DNA from: Massilibacteroides vaginae
Lineage (GTDB): Bacteria > Bacteroidota > Bacteroidia > Bacteroidales > Tannerellaceae
DNA: 64,000 nt
Reading direction: 5' to 3'
Assembly (NCBI RefSeq): GCF_900178525.1
Contig: NZ_FXDJ01000009.1
Location: forward strand, 642,263 to 706,262
The notes beneath the pieces are model-generated. The model saw only the letters and a list, made by a program, of their open reading frames with translations. It did not search any database and was not told where the DNA came from. The position numbers were made by a program, and so were the translations under genes. Positions 35,944 through 45,569 of the stretch are shown piece after piece. Positions within the stretch are counted from its first letter, which is position 1. Every line of letters begins with the position of its first letter.

Positions 35944-36869
35944 AATAGTTCTTTTAATCGGTTACTTATATCTTCTTCGTTTACTTTATCTATACAAATC
36001 TCATCTACTATTTCAGTGATATTATCAGAAGTGATCTTGTTGAAATCTTTCTCCAACGGGGTGATAAATACGCCACCCAAATCTACAGAGGCCGGACTTA
36101 TGGTTAGTTGGTCTTCCCCTTCCCTGAAAAAACAATCCGGACGGTGTTTCTTTCTCGGGAACACCACCACGATCCACTTTCCTTTTTCAAACCAGGCGAG
36201 TAGATTCATCATCGGTTCATCGGTAGTAGGAAGTTCGTTCAATAACTGATAAACAGTATCAAACAATAAACAGACATTGAGCTTATCACTTCCCTCTATC
36301 ACCCAACCACGGCGCAAGTTATCGCTTATTTTCCAGATAAGGCCGCGTTTTGTTTCGGAAAGTAATGAACTGGTCTGTTTCCATGCTGATTCAAAAGGGA
36401 GAAACCCTTTATTACCGGCCTGAAAGTGGATGTGATCCGGAGCGGAAGCACCGCAACGAGGTCCGTTATAGAAAATCACATAATCTTCCAACGTTTCGGC
36501 CAATTCCAACATATCCATCATGCGTCCGGCTATGCGTTGCGGAGTATGCAATACGGAAGGGACGGTAAGATGGCGGGGAAATATCGGAAACGGATTGATC
36601 AGAATCGTGTATTTTGCCTGAAAAGGAATTCCGGTCTGTACTGCCGGACGATTTGCACCGCAAAGGAAACAGGCTCTTGCCTGAATAGACTTCGCGTCTA
36701 CCTTTGCCGCAGAAGAAACAATCCGGGCCGGATTAAATTGCACCCGAATGGTATTGCCGGAGATGGCAAAGGTCTTTTCGCGCACCTCTTCCAAGGCCGC
36801 GTAATTCTTTGCAGCCATCTCCCAGTCACACAGTTGTGCGTCAAACAAATGTTTTATCGCTTCTTTCAT
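35940..36869 (-). CDS. DUF4922 HIT-like nucleotidyl hydrolase/transferase
   Basis: A 309-residue cytoplasmic protein with a CFLC pair and HIHFQAG, an H-x-H-x-Q active-site motif of the GalT/Ap4A-phosphorylase branch of the HIT superfamily; a second C-terminal half follows (DUF4922-like). Such enzymes act on nucleotide-sugar or dinucleotide phosphates through a nucleotidyl-histidine. Its role in a MurNAc operon is not evident; it could act on a UDP- or GDP-linked sugar. Overlaps both neighbours by 4 bases (ATGA), so it is co-translated with the GT2 protein. Confidence 0.7.
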   Translation of the reverse strand: MKEAIKHLFDAQLCDWEMAAKNYAALEEVREKTFAISGNTIRVQFNPARIVSSAAKVDAKSIQARACFLCGANRPAVQTGIPFQAKYTILINPFPIFPRHLTVPSVLHTPQRIAGRMMDMLELAETLEDYVIFYNGPRCGASAPDHIHFQAGNKGFLPFESAWKQTSSLLSETKRGLIWKISDNLRRGWVIEGSDKLNVCLLFDTVYQLLNELPTTDEPMMNLLAWFEKGKWIVVVFPRKKHRPDCFFREGEDQLTISPASVDLGGVFITPLEKDFNKITSDNITEIVDEICIDKVNEEDISNRLKELL

Positions 36870-38335
36870 TTATTCTTTCTGTTCAATGCGATTCGCGCCT
36901 GTAATTCCCAAGTGCGGATACGGTCTTTATATGTATTATGATTGTTTTGTTTTACAATATCCAACGACGCGTCCGAGTTATCATCCCAACGGCGGCAAAG
37001 ATAAACCACATCATACACACGCCCGATCTGATACTGCCGGGAGATAGCCAACCCAAGGGCATAATCTTCTCCATAGCTCGTATTCGGCACTTTAATGTCT
37101 CGAAGTACCGGTGTATAGAATGCTCTCGGCGCACCTAAGCCATTTATACGCAAGGCATTGTTGCGTCCGTTGTCCGGCGTCCATTCTTTATGATCGATTA
37201 CACCGGGAGGAATTGTATTCAGATTGAAATCGGTCATTTCATACGTTCCTACTACCATCGCGCAATTTTGTTCGTAGAAGGCATCCACCATTGTTTGTAA
37301 GGTGTTTTCATTCTTATACAAATCATCACTGTCTAATTGCACGGCAAACTTACCGCACGCAGGATGATGAACACCCTGATTCCAGCATCCTCCGATTCCT
37401 AAATCTCCACGTTCGGGCAGGATATGTACCAAACGACTGTCGCCGGCATATTTTCGAATTGCCTCCGTTGTTCCATCGGTCGAATGGTTATCTATTACGA
37501 TCAGGTTGAATGCGAATGTCGTTTTTTGCTTCAAAACAGAATTGATGGCATCCTCAATCGTACGTATTCTGTTTCTTACCGGAATAATCACCGATGCTTC
37601 ATATTCAAAATCACCGGAATCGAAAGCTATCGATTTGAATTGAGGGGCAAGGTAACCGCCTACTACCTTCAGGTGTTCGGTACATGCTTTTTCCATTTCA
37701 ATCTGCACGGCGCGATTTCTCGGATCAACATAATCAAACATTTTTTCGCCGCTCTTACGCAGGTCTTCTTCTATTTCGGTGTAGAGGTATTCGTTGATAT
37801 GTACTAACGCTTCTGATTGAGCAACTTTCAAACGCAAATCATATAATCCGGCATAAAGATAATCTACATCCATGCGTTGAACGGCTTTTTTCAGGGCTTC
37901 GGTATTGTATAGCATAACCGAACCAAAATCAAAATCGTCTCTCAGACTACCTTGTTGATAATCCGCCACAGGAGCATTTTTGCGGTCAGTTCCACAAAGT
38001 TTGTAATGATCTGCGTAAACCATACCGGAGCCGGAGTCTTCCGCAATGCGTACCATACGTTCCAGAGCGAAATAACCAAGTGCCAAAACAGTTTGCTTTG
38101 TATAGATTAATGTATAGTCGGCTTTTGCGTTTGACGCGATCGATTTAATCGCTTCTGTTGAACGAAGCGAATCTATTTTGATTACAGGACAACCGGCATA
38201 CGTATTTCCTGAGATTCCTTCGGAAGCCAGAATATAAATGGAACCCACTGATTCAAAAGCCTTCAGTCCTTCTAATGTTTGTTTTATTTGCGCTTCTCCG
38301 GCGTACGGAATAAAGCAATCAATCCTGTTTTTCAT
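36866..38335 (-). CDS. Family 2 glycosyltransferase with N-terminal extension
   Basis: About 489 residues. The C-terminal half is a GT2 catalytic domain (SVIIPVRNRIRTIEDAINSV, IDNHSTDGT, the metal-binding LDSDD). The N-terminal ~250 residues form a second GT-A-like unit (DCFIPYAGEAQIKQTLEGLK, DYTLIYTKQ) without a clear DxD. No membrane anchor is seen. The ATG at 38335 starts right at the conserved MKNRIDCFIPYAG; further in-frame starts up to 38377 would overlap the preceding gene. The sugar acceptor is unknown, and its presence in a degradative operon is unexpected. Confidence 0.8.
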   Translation of the reverse strand: MKNRIDCFIPYAGEAQIKQTLEGLKAFESVGSIYILASEGISGNTYAGCPVIKIDSLRSTEAIKSIASNAKADYTLIYTKQTVLALGYFALERMVRIAEDSGSGMVYADHYKLCGTDRKNAPVADYQQGSLRDDFDFGSVMLYNTEALKKAVQRMDVDYLYAGLYDLRLKVAQSEALVHINEYLYTEIEEDLRKSGEKMFDYVDPRNRAVQIEMEKACTEHLKVVGGYLAPQFKSIAFDSGDFEYEASVIIPVRNRIRTIEDAINSVLKQKTTFAFNLIVIDNHSTDGTTEAIRKYAGDSRLVHILPERGDLGIGGCWNQGVHHPACGKFAVQLDSDDLYKNENTLQTMVDAFYEQNCAMVVGTYEMTDFNLNTIPPGVIDHKEWTPDNGRNNALRINGLGAPRAFYTPVLRDIKVPNTSYGEDYALGLAISRQYQIGRVYDVVYLCRRWDDNSDASLDIVKQNNHNTYKDRIRTWELQARIALNRKNK

Positions 38336-38363
38336 GTCAATTCTATTTTTATTCTTTAGGTTT

Positions 38364-41300
38364 TTATTTTTCATCAAAAAAAGTCAGTACGGCTTGCATC
38401 AGCCGATCCCGGGCATCCTGTGTTTTAACCGATTCAAAAGGTATCCCCAGCACACAGGTTCTATAATCACCCTTGTAAGCCACTCCGGCACTCAGGTTGT
38501 TTTCCGAATAGCGGAAAATCGTAAACGCGTTGGGAGAAGCCGGCTCGATACCATCGGGAGATTCAACCACATAAGACTCTTCATTCAGCGTATTATGCCA
38601 GTTATAAGTGCCGGAAAATGCAGTAAACGGAGAAGCTACACTTTTGAAACTACCCGTAATAGCGGCCAGATTGGTGCGCCATTTATAGTTCAACACCCGG
38701 GTTGCGAATGCAATACCTTCCTCATCTGCCGGACCGTTGTCCCAAAGGTCTGTTCCTACATAAGCACCAGACACAAATAAATTTCCGCCACCCTCACAAT
38801 AGTCGGTTATCGCCTTTCTGGCTTCGGGCGAAAACACGGCAAATTCCCGTGGATGAATATTCCCCCTGCCTATTTTCGTTTTACATTCTTTTCCCAGAAT
38901 CCAGTCCGTAATGCTATAATCTGTTAACCGAACCTGCCCTTGTTCTACCGATTCGTCGCTGCATGAAACAAACGAATACCCGGCTTTCATTAGCGAAGCC
39001 CCGTGTAAAGCCGGATAATCAAACGAATTTCCGGCAACAACCATCGTTTCATAATTCGCGCGACTGGCTCCGAATCCGGCGGCATCATCATCCATCCAGG
39101 GAATATGCTTCCGAAATTCGGTCATACTGCCTATATAACTGATATCGTTCAGGTAAGGCACCCCGTGATCTACCTGATCCAAAAAGCCGGACAGACTATC
39201 GGTAACAAAATCGGCAGGAGCACTTACACGGTTAAATGCGTTAACAACAAGTACCTTCCCTTTTTCATTCAATACTTTTCCGGCAGAAAGAATCTCGGAG
39301 GGGAAACTTTCACCACCCCGATTAACGGCGGTTACTTTATAACTGTAAATGATGCCCGGTGATTGGCTCGCACGGAACACATTTCCTTCTACAAGCTGTC
39401 CATTATCGAAAGCCTCATCCCCCATCCGGGTGTATACAATATATTTTTCCGCTTTTGCGGTAGGTTCAAGTACATCTTCTACGGCCTGCCACTTCAGTTC
39501 TACTTCATTTTCTGAAACAAAACGCAAATTCAAATGATCAACGGGCAAAGGCTGAATCACATAATCCTGTTTATATTGTGAAGCGATAAACTTCAGAATG
39601 CCTTTGTAGATGGAACGACTCACCGTAAAGCGAAATCTCGGATCAAGACCATAGCGCATATCAGCAAAGTTCTGATGCGAAAGCAACTCTAACAACATAG
39701 TCGGCACATTCGGTTCGCGTGCTTCGTTGTACGATTTATTCCACATGCCTCGCCGGCTCCATTCCGGTTCGTACAGCGCGCGGATATCGTCTACGATAGC
39801 AGATTGAATCAGATCATTCAGGTCTCGAGACACATAACGGGATGCTTTATTCGCGAAAGTTCCATCTCCCGAAGCTGTACAAAAGATTCCCAACGTTCCG
39901 ATGATTGAATCATTTCCGGTAGTACCGGCGTCCGAATGAAACGCGAATGCCATATCAATCGGAATATGTAGCCCTGGTTGATCCGGATTTACCGCAGATC
40001 CACCCGATATATAGTTCACCCATTTTCCGCGTGATTTATAATCATCGGTATAATCATTCACGCCCTGACTGTCTGAGTAGACGCTATCCGGCACACCTGC
40101 CCATTGCATCCAATAACGGGCAGCCTCGGTAAAACGCGGATAACCACTGGTTTCGTATGGATAATCTACCGATGGTATATTTTTCACGTCCTTGTTTGCA
40201 TCGCTTTCCGAACTTTTTACATTTTCAGAAACTTGGTTATCGGCAGCAACCCGGCGGGCAATTGTTCCCATTCCGCCACCAAACTTCACGCCATCGGCGG
40301 TAACCATTCTGCCGGCTTTTGACGATAGATTGGAAAGCACTACTTTTCCGGAAGGATTTTGCCCCTCTTCAAAACTAAAATGACCTAAATAAATCCAGGT
40401 TCCCCCTCCCATTTGCTGGTTTACCCGAAATTGTGTGCTGCCACCCTTATGAAATACGGTATAGAGCGCATCATCCGCACTGTTTTTAAGCGTTTTATAG
40501 GAAACGTAAACAGCATAAGATCCTTTTTCGGGCAGGTTGGGAATCCACTCGGCTGTACTCTCCTTGCCTTTCCGGATACTGTTTATCTGTCTGAATGTAC
40601 CTTCCTTAAAGGGATTTTCAAAATCCTTATACGATTGCCTCAAATGCGCAAAGCCTACTTCGCTTCCCGTTTGCCACAAATTCTCACCGCTATGTTCGGT
40701 ATAAGTCGACGTTTGGTCTAAAACGCCATCGTTGTCAACAATTACTTCTTGTTTTTGCACATCACGCTCGCGGGGAATCAACACGTTTGCTCCTGCATTT
40801 TCCAACATCGGAACCAAATAGGGCAATACATACGCTTGGGTATAGAGGTCTTCCACTGTTTGAAATATCCGGGCGCGCTGCCATTCCCAACGTGTTAGTT
40901 TCGATTCATAGTAATAACCATGACTTTGCCATAAAGCAATATGTCTGTTTTGCAAACCGGCCTCCGGTTGATTGGGTGTAGAAAGTCTGGTGACTAACGC
41001 CGTTCCTTTTTTATGTGTAAAGGTTTGTGCCTTCCGTTGCTCTTTCTTTTCCTTATATAATAGCGGTATCAGGTTTTCAATTAACCGTCCGTCGGTGTAC
41101 AACGCTGTTTTGTAGCGGGAATAAGGTTTCGGCAAACAGGAATTGACTAAACGATAAGCAGCATCCACATTGTCCGGACGAAACGGAACGTAAGAACAAT
41201 TCATATTCGCAAAGAACTTTACTTCTTTTTTCCGGTCGGAAATCACAACCGAATCAATAATGATTTCTCCTATTGCTAAATCTTTGCGAAGCAGCGAATC

Positions 41301-41414
41301 TAAACGATGAGAAATCGCACCTTTCACGTCCGAAGAGAAAGTCTGTGCTTTAACCGGAATAACGTGACCGGCGAAAAGCAAAATAAACAGTAAGATGGCA
41401 GACAAATTGTTCAT
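38364..41414 (-). CDS. Secreted N-acetylmuramoyl-L-alanine amidase with inserted golvesin-like domain
   Basis: A 1016-residue exported protein (signal peptide ending near VKAQTF). An amidase_3-like catalytic fold appears to be split: part one at ~157-222 (HIALWQSHGYYYE), part two at ~415-612 with AFHSDAG (His493) and LLELLSHQNF (Glu576). Between them lies a golvesin C-terminal-like beta domain (~224-385). A fibronectin type III domain (~620-715) and a C-terminal alpha/beta domain (~720-1016) follow. The enzyme would strip stem peptides from peptidoglycan, giving the naked glycan that SpoIID- and NamZ-type enzymes need. It is the first gene of the minus-strand operon. Annotators may label such proteins xanthan lyase. 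Confidence 0.75.
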   Translation of the reverse strand: MNNLSAILLFILLFAGHVIPVKAQTFSSDVKGAISHRLDSLLRKDLAIGEIIIDSVVISDRKKEVKFFANMNCSYVPFRPDNVDAAYRLVNSCLPKPYSRYKTALYTDGRLIENLIPLLYKEKKEQRKAQTFTHKKGTALVTRLSTPNQPEAGLQNRHIALWQSHGYYYESKLTRWEWQRARIFQTVEDLYTQAYVLPYLVPMLENAGANVLIPRERDVQKQEVIVDNDGVLDQTSTYTEHSGENLWQTGSEVGFAHLRQSYKDFENPFKEGTFRQINSIRKGKESTAEWIPNLPEKGSYAVYVSYKTLKNSADDALYTVFHKGGSTQFRVNQQMGGGTWIYLGHFSFEEGQNPSGKVVLSNLSSKAGRMVTADGVKFGGGMGTIARRVAADNQVSENVKSSESDANKDVKNIPSVDYPYETSGYPRFTEAARYWMQWAGVPDSVYSDSQGVNDYTDDYKSRGKWVNYISGGSAVNPDQPGLHIPIDMAFAFHSDAGTTGNDSIIGTLGIFCTASGDGTFANKASRYVSRDLNDLIQSAIVDDIRALYEPEWSRRGMWNKSYNEAREPNVPTMLLELLSHQNFADMRYGLDPRFRFTVSRSIYKGILKFIASQYKQDYVIQPLPVDHLNLRFVSENEVELKWQAVEDVLEPTAKAEKYIVYTRMGDEAFDNGQLVEGNVFRASQSPGIIYSYKVTAVNRGGESFPSEILSAGKVLNEKGKVLVVNAFNRVSAPADFVTDSLSGFLDQVDHGVPYLNDISYIGSMTEFRKHIPWMDDDAAGFGASRANYETMVVAGNSFDYPALHGASLMKAGYSFVSCSDESVEQGQVRLTDYSITDWILGKECKTKIGRGNIHPREFAVFSPEARKAITDYCEGGGNLFVSGAYVGTDLWDNGPADEEGIAFATRVLNYKWRTNLAAITGSFKSVASPFTAFSGTYNWHNTLNEESYVVESPDGIEPASPNAFTIFRYSENNLSAGVAYKGDYRTCVLGIPFESVKTQDARDRLMQAVLTFFDEK

Positions 41415-41442
41415 ATATAGCTATCTCAATATAATGTATACT

Positions 41443-41450
41443 CAAAGATA
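41443..41450 (-). promoter_or_regulatory. Putative -7 element of the minus-strand peptidoglycan operon
   Basis: The minus strand reads TATCTTTG, a match to TAnnTTTG, 28 bases before the amidase start codon. The -33 region is AT-rich without a clean TTTG. Confidence 0.5.
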
Positions 41451-41734
41451 TATCGTTTTATTATTAAAACAGGCAGTACAATTAAAATACGTTGTATCAA
41501 TCAATCTAAATCGACACAAAGATTAACAAATACGGTTCTTTTTTACAAGAACACCAACAAAGATAGAATTCTTTACGTATCATCAACAAATAATTAGATA
41601 TTTTAATATATGCGCTTTTTAATTAACAAAACAAACCACATAAAACAAACCCGAATCGTCTTTCTCAGGTATCGTCAAAGCAAACAAGCCCACAAGAAGG
41701 TTATTTCATTATATATAAAGATTATAAACACATT

Positions 41735-41880
41735 CATAAAGGATATTTTTCTTTTTCCACAGTTGTTGAACGCTTTTTCTATATATATGGAAAAACTTTT
41801 CTATATATGTAGTAAAGTTTTTCCACAGATATAGAAAAAAGAAAATAAAGGATATAAAAAGAGAAATATAGTATAGTTAA
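41735..41880. repeat. AT-rich intergenic region with hairpin and dispersed-repeat units
   Basis: This lies in the ~780-base gap between the two arms of the peptidoglycan divergon, which contains no credible gene. It holds AAAGGATAT-type units near 41739 and 41854 and an 11-bp inverted repeat (41789-41799 with 41814-41824) around repeated CTATATAT steps. A T-tract is missing, so termination is not implied. It could be a regulator-binding region. Confidence 0.45.
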
Positions 41881-41995
41881 AGAAAAATATCCATACCTGT
41901 CGAACCAATAGTCCGGCACCAAAACCCCTATTATGTTAAATTTTTGTTTCCGATTATTAATTTTTACTAACTGATAGTCTTTTTTAGTATTAATA

Positions 41996-42026
41996 TTTCG
42001 CGGTATTAAAGAATATGGTAGCTTTG
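41996..42026 (+). promoter_or_regulatory. Promoter of the plus-strand peptidoglycan operon
   Basis: TAGCTTTG (42019-42026) matches the -7 consensus. TTTC (41996-41999) lies 19 nt upstream, one base off the -33 TTTG. Transcription would start near 42033, leaving an untranslated leader of about 160 nt before susC. Confidence 0.6.
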
Positions 42027-42115
42027 CGAACAGAACCAATACAAAAAAACCAAGAAAGTGTAAAAACTTTCAAACTTAAATATAAACACTGTGTGGGATA
42101 ACTGCATAGGATTAC

Positions 42116-42136
42116 TTATCCTCGGAAGAGGGATAA
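42116..42136 (+). other. Small GNRA-capped hairpin in the susC leader
   Basis: TTATCCTC and GAGGGATAA pair around a GGAA tetraloop with a one-base bulge, inside the long 5' untranslated region of the peptidoglycan-locus susC. It may be a regulatory or stabilising structure; no known riboswitch was recognised. Confidence 0.3.
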
Positions 42137-42194
42137 ATAATCAATCTTATTTTTATTATTCTTAGATTAACAACCTTATTATTTAAACAATTCT

Positions 42195-45100
42195 ATGAAT
42201 GTAACATGGAAAACATCCAGAGGGTCAGCAACAAACACATTGCGGCGTATGCTGACATTAGCTTTGACTTTTTCAATAGTCAGCTACGGGAATTTGCAGG
42301 CTAACTTGGTTGAAGAGGCTCCCTCGGCAATCATGCAGCAAAGCACAAAAAAAGTTGAAGGGATTGTAACCGACCAAAGCAACGAACCACTAATCGGCGT
42401 CAGTGTTTCTGTTCAGGGCACATCCAGCGGCACAATTACCGACCTTGACGGAAGGTACACCTTAGACGTTAGCTCCGAAAACACCACACTGGTATTTTCA
42501 TACATCGGATACAAACCACAAACCGTCACCGTATCCGGCCAAGTATTAAACATAATACTCGAAGAAGACACCAAAATGGTCGAAGAAATCGTAGTGGTTG
42601 GATATGGGGTGCAGAAGAAAGAGAATTTAACAGGTGCTGTGGCATCGGTGAAATTAGATAAAACAATAGAAAGCAGACCTATTGCTGATGTAGGCCGTGC
42701 TTTACAAGGAGCTGTTCCGGGTCTTACCATTACAAGCAAATCAGGAGAGATCGGCACAGCACCCAATATTAAGATTCGTGGCGGAGTAGGCTCGCCAAAT
42801 GGAAATTCAAATCCGCTTATCTTAGTAGACAATGTCGAAATTTCTGATATCAGTTTAGTTAACCCGGATGATATTGAATCAATTTCTGTATTGAAAGATG
42901 CAGCATCTTCTTCTATTTATGGAGCAAGGGCTGCATTTGGAGTAATTTTGATCACAACAAAAGCGAAAAAAGTAAACGACAAATTACGGGTAAATTATTC
43001 AACAAATTTAGCATGGAGAACTCCTACAAAAACACCTGATCAACTTTCCGGATGGCAACAGGGAGAGATAAATCTTGCAGGGGTTATGCGTAATGGTTCT
43101 ACAAATTATTATAATGTGGTAGGCAATATGGTGGTTGATCAAAAAACGATTGACGGCATGAAAGCCTGGGAGCAACAATATGGTAACGGCAAAGGATTAG
43201 GACGCGAAATGGAATACGGTCGCGACTTTGAAATAGATGATACCGGTATGCATTTCTATCGCACATGGGATTGGTATGATATGTATATTAAAAAGTGGAT
43301 GCCTCAGCAAACACATAATTTATCGGTAAGCGGAGGAAACGGAAAAACAAGTTATGGTCTTAATTTAGGTTATCTTACTCAAGATGGTTTAACCAAAGTA
43401 AATTCAGATAAATACGATCGTTACAATGCCAGTCTCACGATAAACTCCACATTGAATGATTGGGTCAAGATCAGAGCTAATGCTTTATATACAAGAACAG
43501 ATATTGAAAAACCTTTTATGTATGCATCAGACTTATATGACCACCTATACTACCTTTATCGTTGGCAGCCCATGTATCCTTATGGAACTTATGAGGGAAA
43601 GGGATTTAGAAGTGCGCTGACAGAATTGGAGCAAGCTCAGATGACTAATAATCAGAAAGATTACTTACGCATGGGAGGAGGTATTACACTAACACCAACA
43701 CCTATCGAAGGTCTAAGCTTCGATTTAGACTTTACTTACACAACTACTGATAGTCGCTTTAATAAATTTGGTGGTCAGGTAGAAGCTTATGATATTTTTT
43801 CGGCGCATAAGTCACTGGAATCAATGGAAAACTCATACGGCAATTACATATCATCAAACTATGACTATGTACAGGAACAGCGTGGACGTACCGAAATGTT
43901 TACAACAAATGCCGTTGTGACTTATTCAAAAACAATAGGTGACCACGCGTTTAAAGGAATGGCTGGTTCTAACTTGGAAAACAGCGCATATCGTTTTATC
44001 TCGGCACAACGCAAGGGGCTTTACAGTGTGGAAGCACCTGAGTTGAATCTTGCTTATGGAGATCAATTGGTAAGCAGCAGCCACACACATTGGGCTGTAG
44101 CCGGTTTTTTCGGAAGAATAAACTATGCTTTTCAAGACAAATATTTGATTGAACTAAACGGACGTTATGACGGTTCTTCCAAGTTTCCACAAGGTGATCA
44201 GTTCCGTTTCTTTCCATCTGCATCAGTAGGATATCGTATTAGTGAAGAATCGTTTATGAAAGCACTTTACCCTGCTCTTTCTTCTTTGAAGCTAAGAGGA
44301 TCATACGGGGCAATTGGAAATCAGGACGTAGATGCAAACGCGTTTCGTTCTTTAATGACTGCATATCCAAAGGATTCATGGATTATAAATGGAAAAAACA
44401 CAACATCTGTAGGCACGCCAACTGTTACTTATAATTCTTTAACATGGGAAAGTGTGAGAACCATAGATATTGGTATAGATGCACGCTTTTTGGATGACAA
44501 GATAGGTGTAACATTTGACTGGTATAAGCGTACAACTACAGATGTATTAGCAGCATCTACCCTACCATTAACCTTGGGAGCAACTGCACCGAAACAAAAC
44601 TTCGGAGAACTGGAAACTCCAGGATGGGAATTAGCTGTAGACTTTCATCACCGTTTTGGAAATGGATTGAGTATAACTCTTGGAGGGCAAATAACAGACT
44701 ATTATACGAAAGTAACTAAATGGGCAGAAAACACGAACGTCCCCACCTACGGAGGAGATGGTACCGGATGGTATTCCACAACATATTATAAAAAAGGAAT
44801 GCGCTTAGGTGATATCTGGGGGCTTAAGGTTGACAGACTTCTTCAGGAAAATGATTTCAACACAGATGGTACATTAAAGGCAGGTTTACCTGATCAGTCA
44901 GAAATATTCTCAGGAGGGATTACATTACAACCGGGTGATGTACTTTATAAAGATTTGGATGAAGATGGAAAAATAACAACGGCAAAGAGCTCTGAAGACA
45001 CGAGAGATCAGACAATTATAGGCAATATGTTCCCACGTTATCAATATGGCTTTACATTGGGTGCTGAATACAAAGGTTTTGACTTTTCTGCATTCTTCCA

Positions 45101-45557
45101 AGGTGTAGGAGAACGTAAACTTTGGGCTATGGGTAACCAAGTTTTACCGGGTTATACATCAGGAGAGCCTTTTTACAAAGGTGCAGATGATTACTGGAGC
45201 CCAGAAAACACAAATGCGTTTTACCCACGTCCTACAATTTACGGACAAGCGGCTAAATGGAACTATGCTGTGAATGATCGTTACCTATTGAATATGGCAT
45301 ATCTAAGATTGAAAACTTTAACAATTGGATATTCTTTACCAAAATCTCTACTTAATAAAATATTGATCAGCAATGTGAGAGTGTATTTTACTGGAGAAAA
45401 TTTATTCGAATTTGACAATGTAAAACCGGACATTGACCCTGAAATCGACGTAAGAGCTATCACAAGTGGTGGTTCAACGAGCGCCGATGCACGTAACTTC
45501 GGAAGAAGTTATCCATATCAGAGAACGTTATCTTTTGGTTTACAAATCACTTTATAA
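42195..45557 (+). CDS. SusC-like TonB-dependent receptor (peptidoglycan locus)
   Basis: A full-length 1120-residue SusC. It has an N-terminal signal segment (LTLALTFSIVSYGNLQA), a carboxypeptidase-regulatory-like domain (VEGIVTDQSNEPLIGVSVSV, ~53-130), a TonB box and plug (VEEIVVVGYGVQKKENLTGA) and a 22-strand-type barrel ending in GLQITL. It leads the five-gene plus-strand operon with SusD, NamZ, an SSS transporter and a SpoIID protein, so its cargo is probably peptidoglycan fragments or muropeptides. A ~160-nt leader precedes it. Confidence 0.95.
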   Translation: MNVTWKTSRGSATNTLRRMLTLALTFSIVSYGNLQANLVEEAPSAIMQQSTKKVEGIVTDQSNEPLIGVSVSVQGTSSGTITDLDGRYTLDVSSENTTLVFSYIGYKPQTVTVSGQVLNIILEEDTKMVEEIVVVGYGVQKKENLTGAVASVKLDKTIESRPIADVGRALQGAVPGLTITSKSGEIGTAPNIKIRGGVGSPNGNSNPLILVDNVEISDISLVNPDDIESISVLKDAASSSIYGARAAFGVILITTKAKKVNDKLRVNYSTNLAWRTPTKTPDQLSGWQQGEINLAGVMRNGSTNYYNVVGNMVVDQKTIDGMKAWEQQYGNGKGLGREMEYGRDFEIDDTGMHFYRTWDWYDMYIKKWMPQQTHNLSVSGGNGKTSYGLNLGYLTQDGLTKVNSDKYDRYNASLTINSTLNDWVKIRANALYTRTDIEKPFMYASDLYDHLYYLYRWQPMYPYGTYEGKGFRSALTELEQAQMTNNQKDYLRMGGGITLTPTPIEGLSFDLDFTYTTTDSRFNKFGGQVEAYDIFSAHKSLESMENSYGNYISSNYDYVQEQRGRTEMFTTNAVVTYSKTIGDHAFKGMAGSNLENSAYRFISAQRKGLYSVEAPELNLAYGDQLVSSSHTHWAVAGFFGRINYAFQDKYLIELNGRYDGSSKFPQGDQFRFFPSASVGYRISEESFMKALYPALSSLKLRGSYGAIGNQDVDANAFRSLMTAYPKDSWIINGKNTTSVGTPTVTYNSLTWESVRTIDIGIDARFLDDKIGVTFDWYKRTTTDVLAASTLPLTLGATAPKQNFGELETPGWELAVDFHHRFGNGLSITLGGQITDYYTKVTKWAENTNVPTYGGDGTGWYSTTYYKKGMRLGDIWGLKVDRLLQENDFNTDGTLKAGLPDQSEIFSGGITLQPGDVLYKDLDEDGKITTAKSSEDTRDQTIIGNMFPRYQYGFTLGAEYKGFDFSAFFQGVGERKLWAMGNQVLPGYTSGEPFYKGADDYWSPENTNAFYPRPTIYGQAAKWNYAVNDRYLLNMAYLRLKTLTIGYSLPKSLLNKILISNVRVYFTGENLFEFDNVKPDIDPEIDVRAITSGGSTSADARNFGRSYPYQRTLSFGLQITL

Positions 45558-45569
45558 AATCAATACAAG

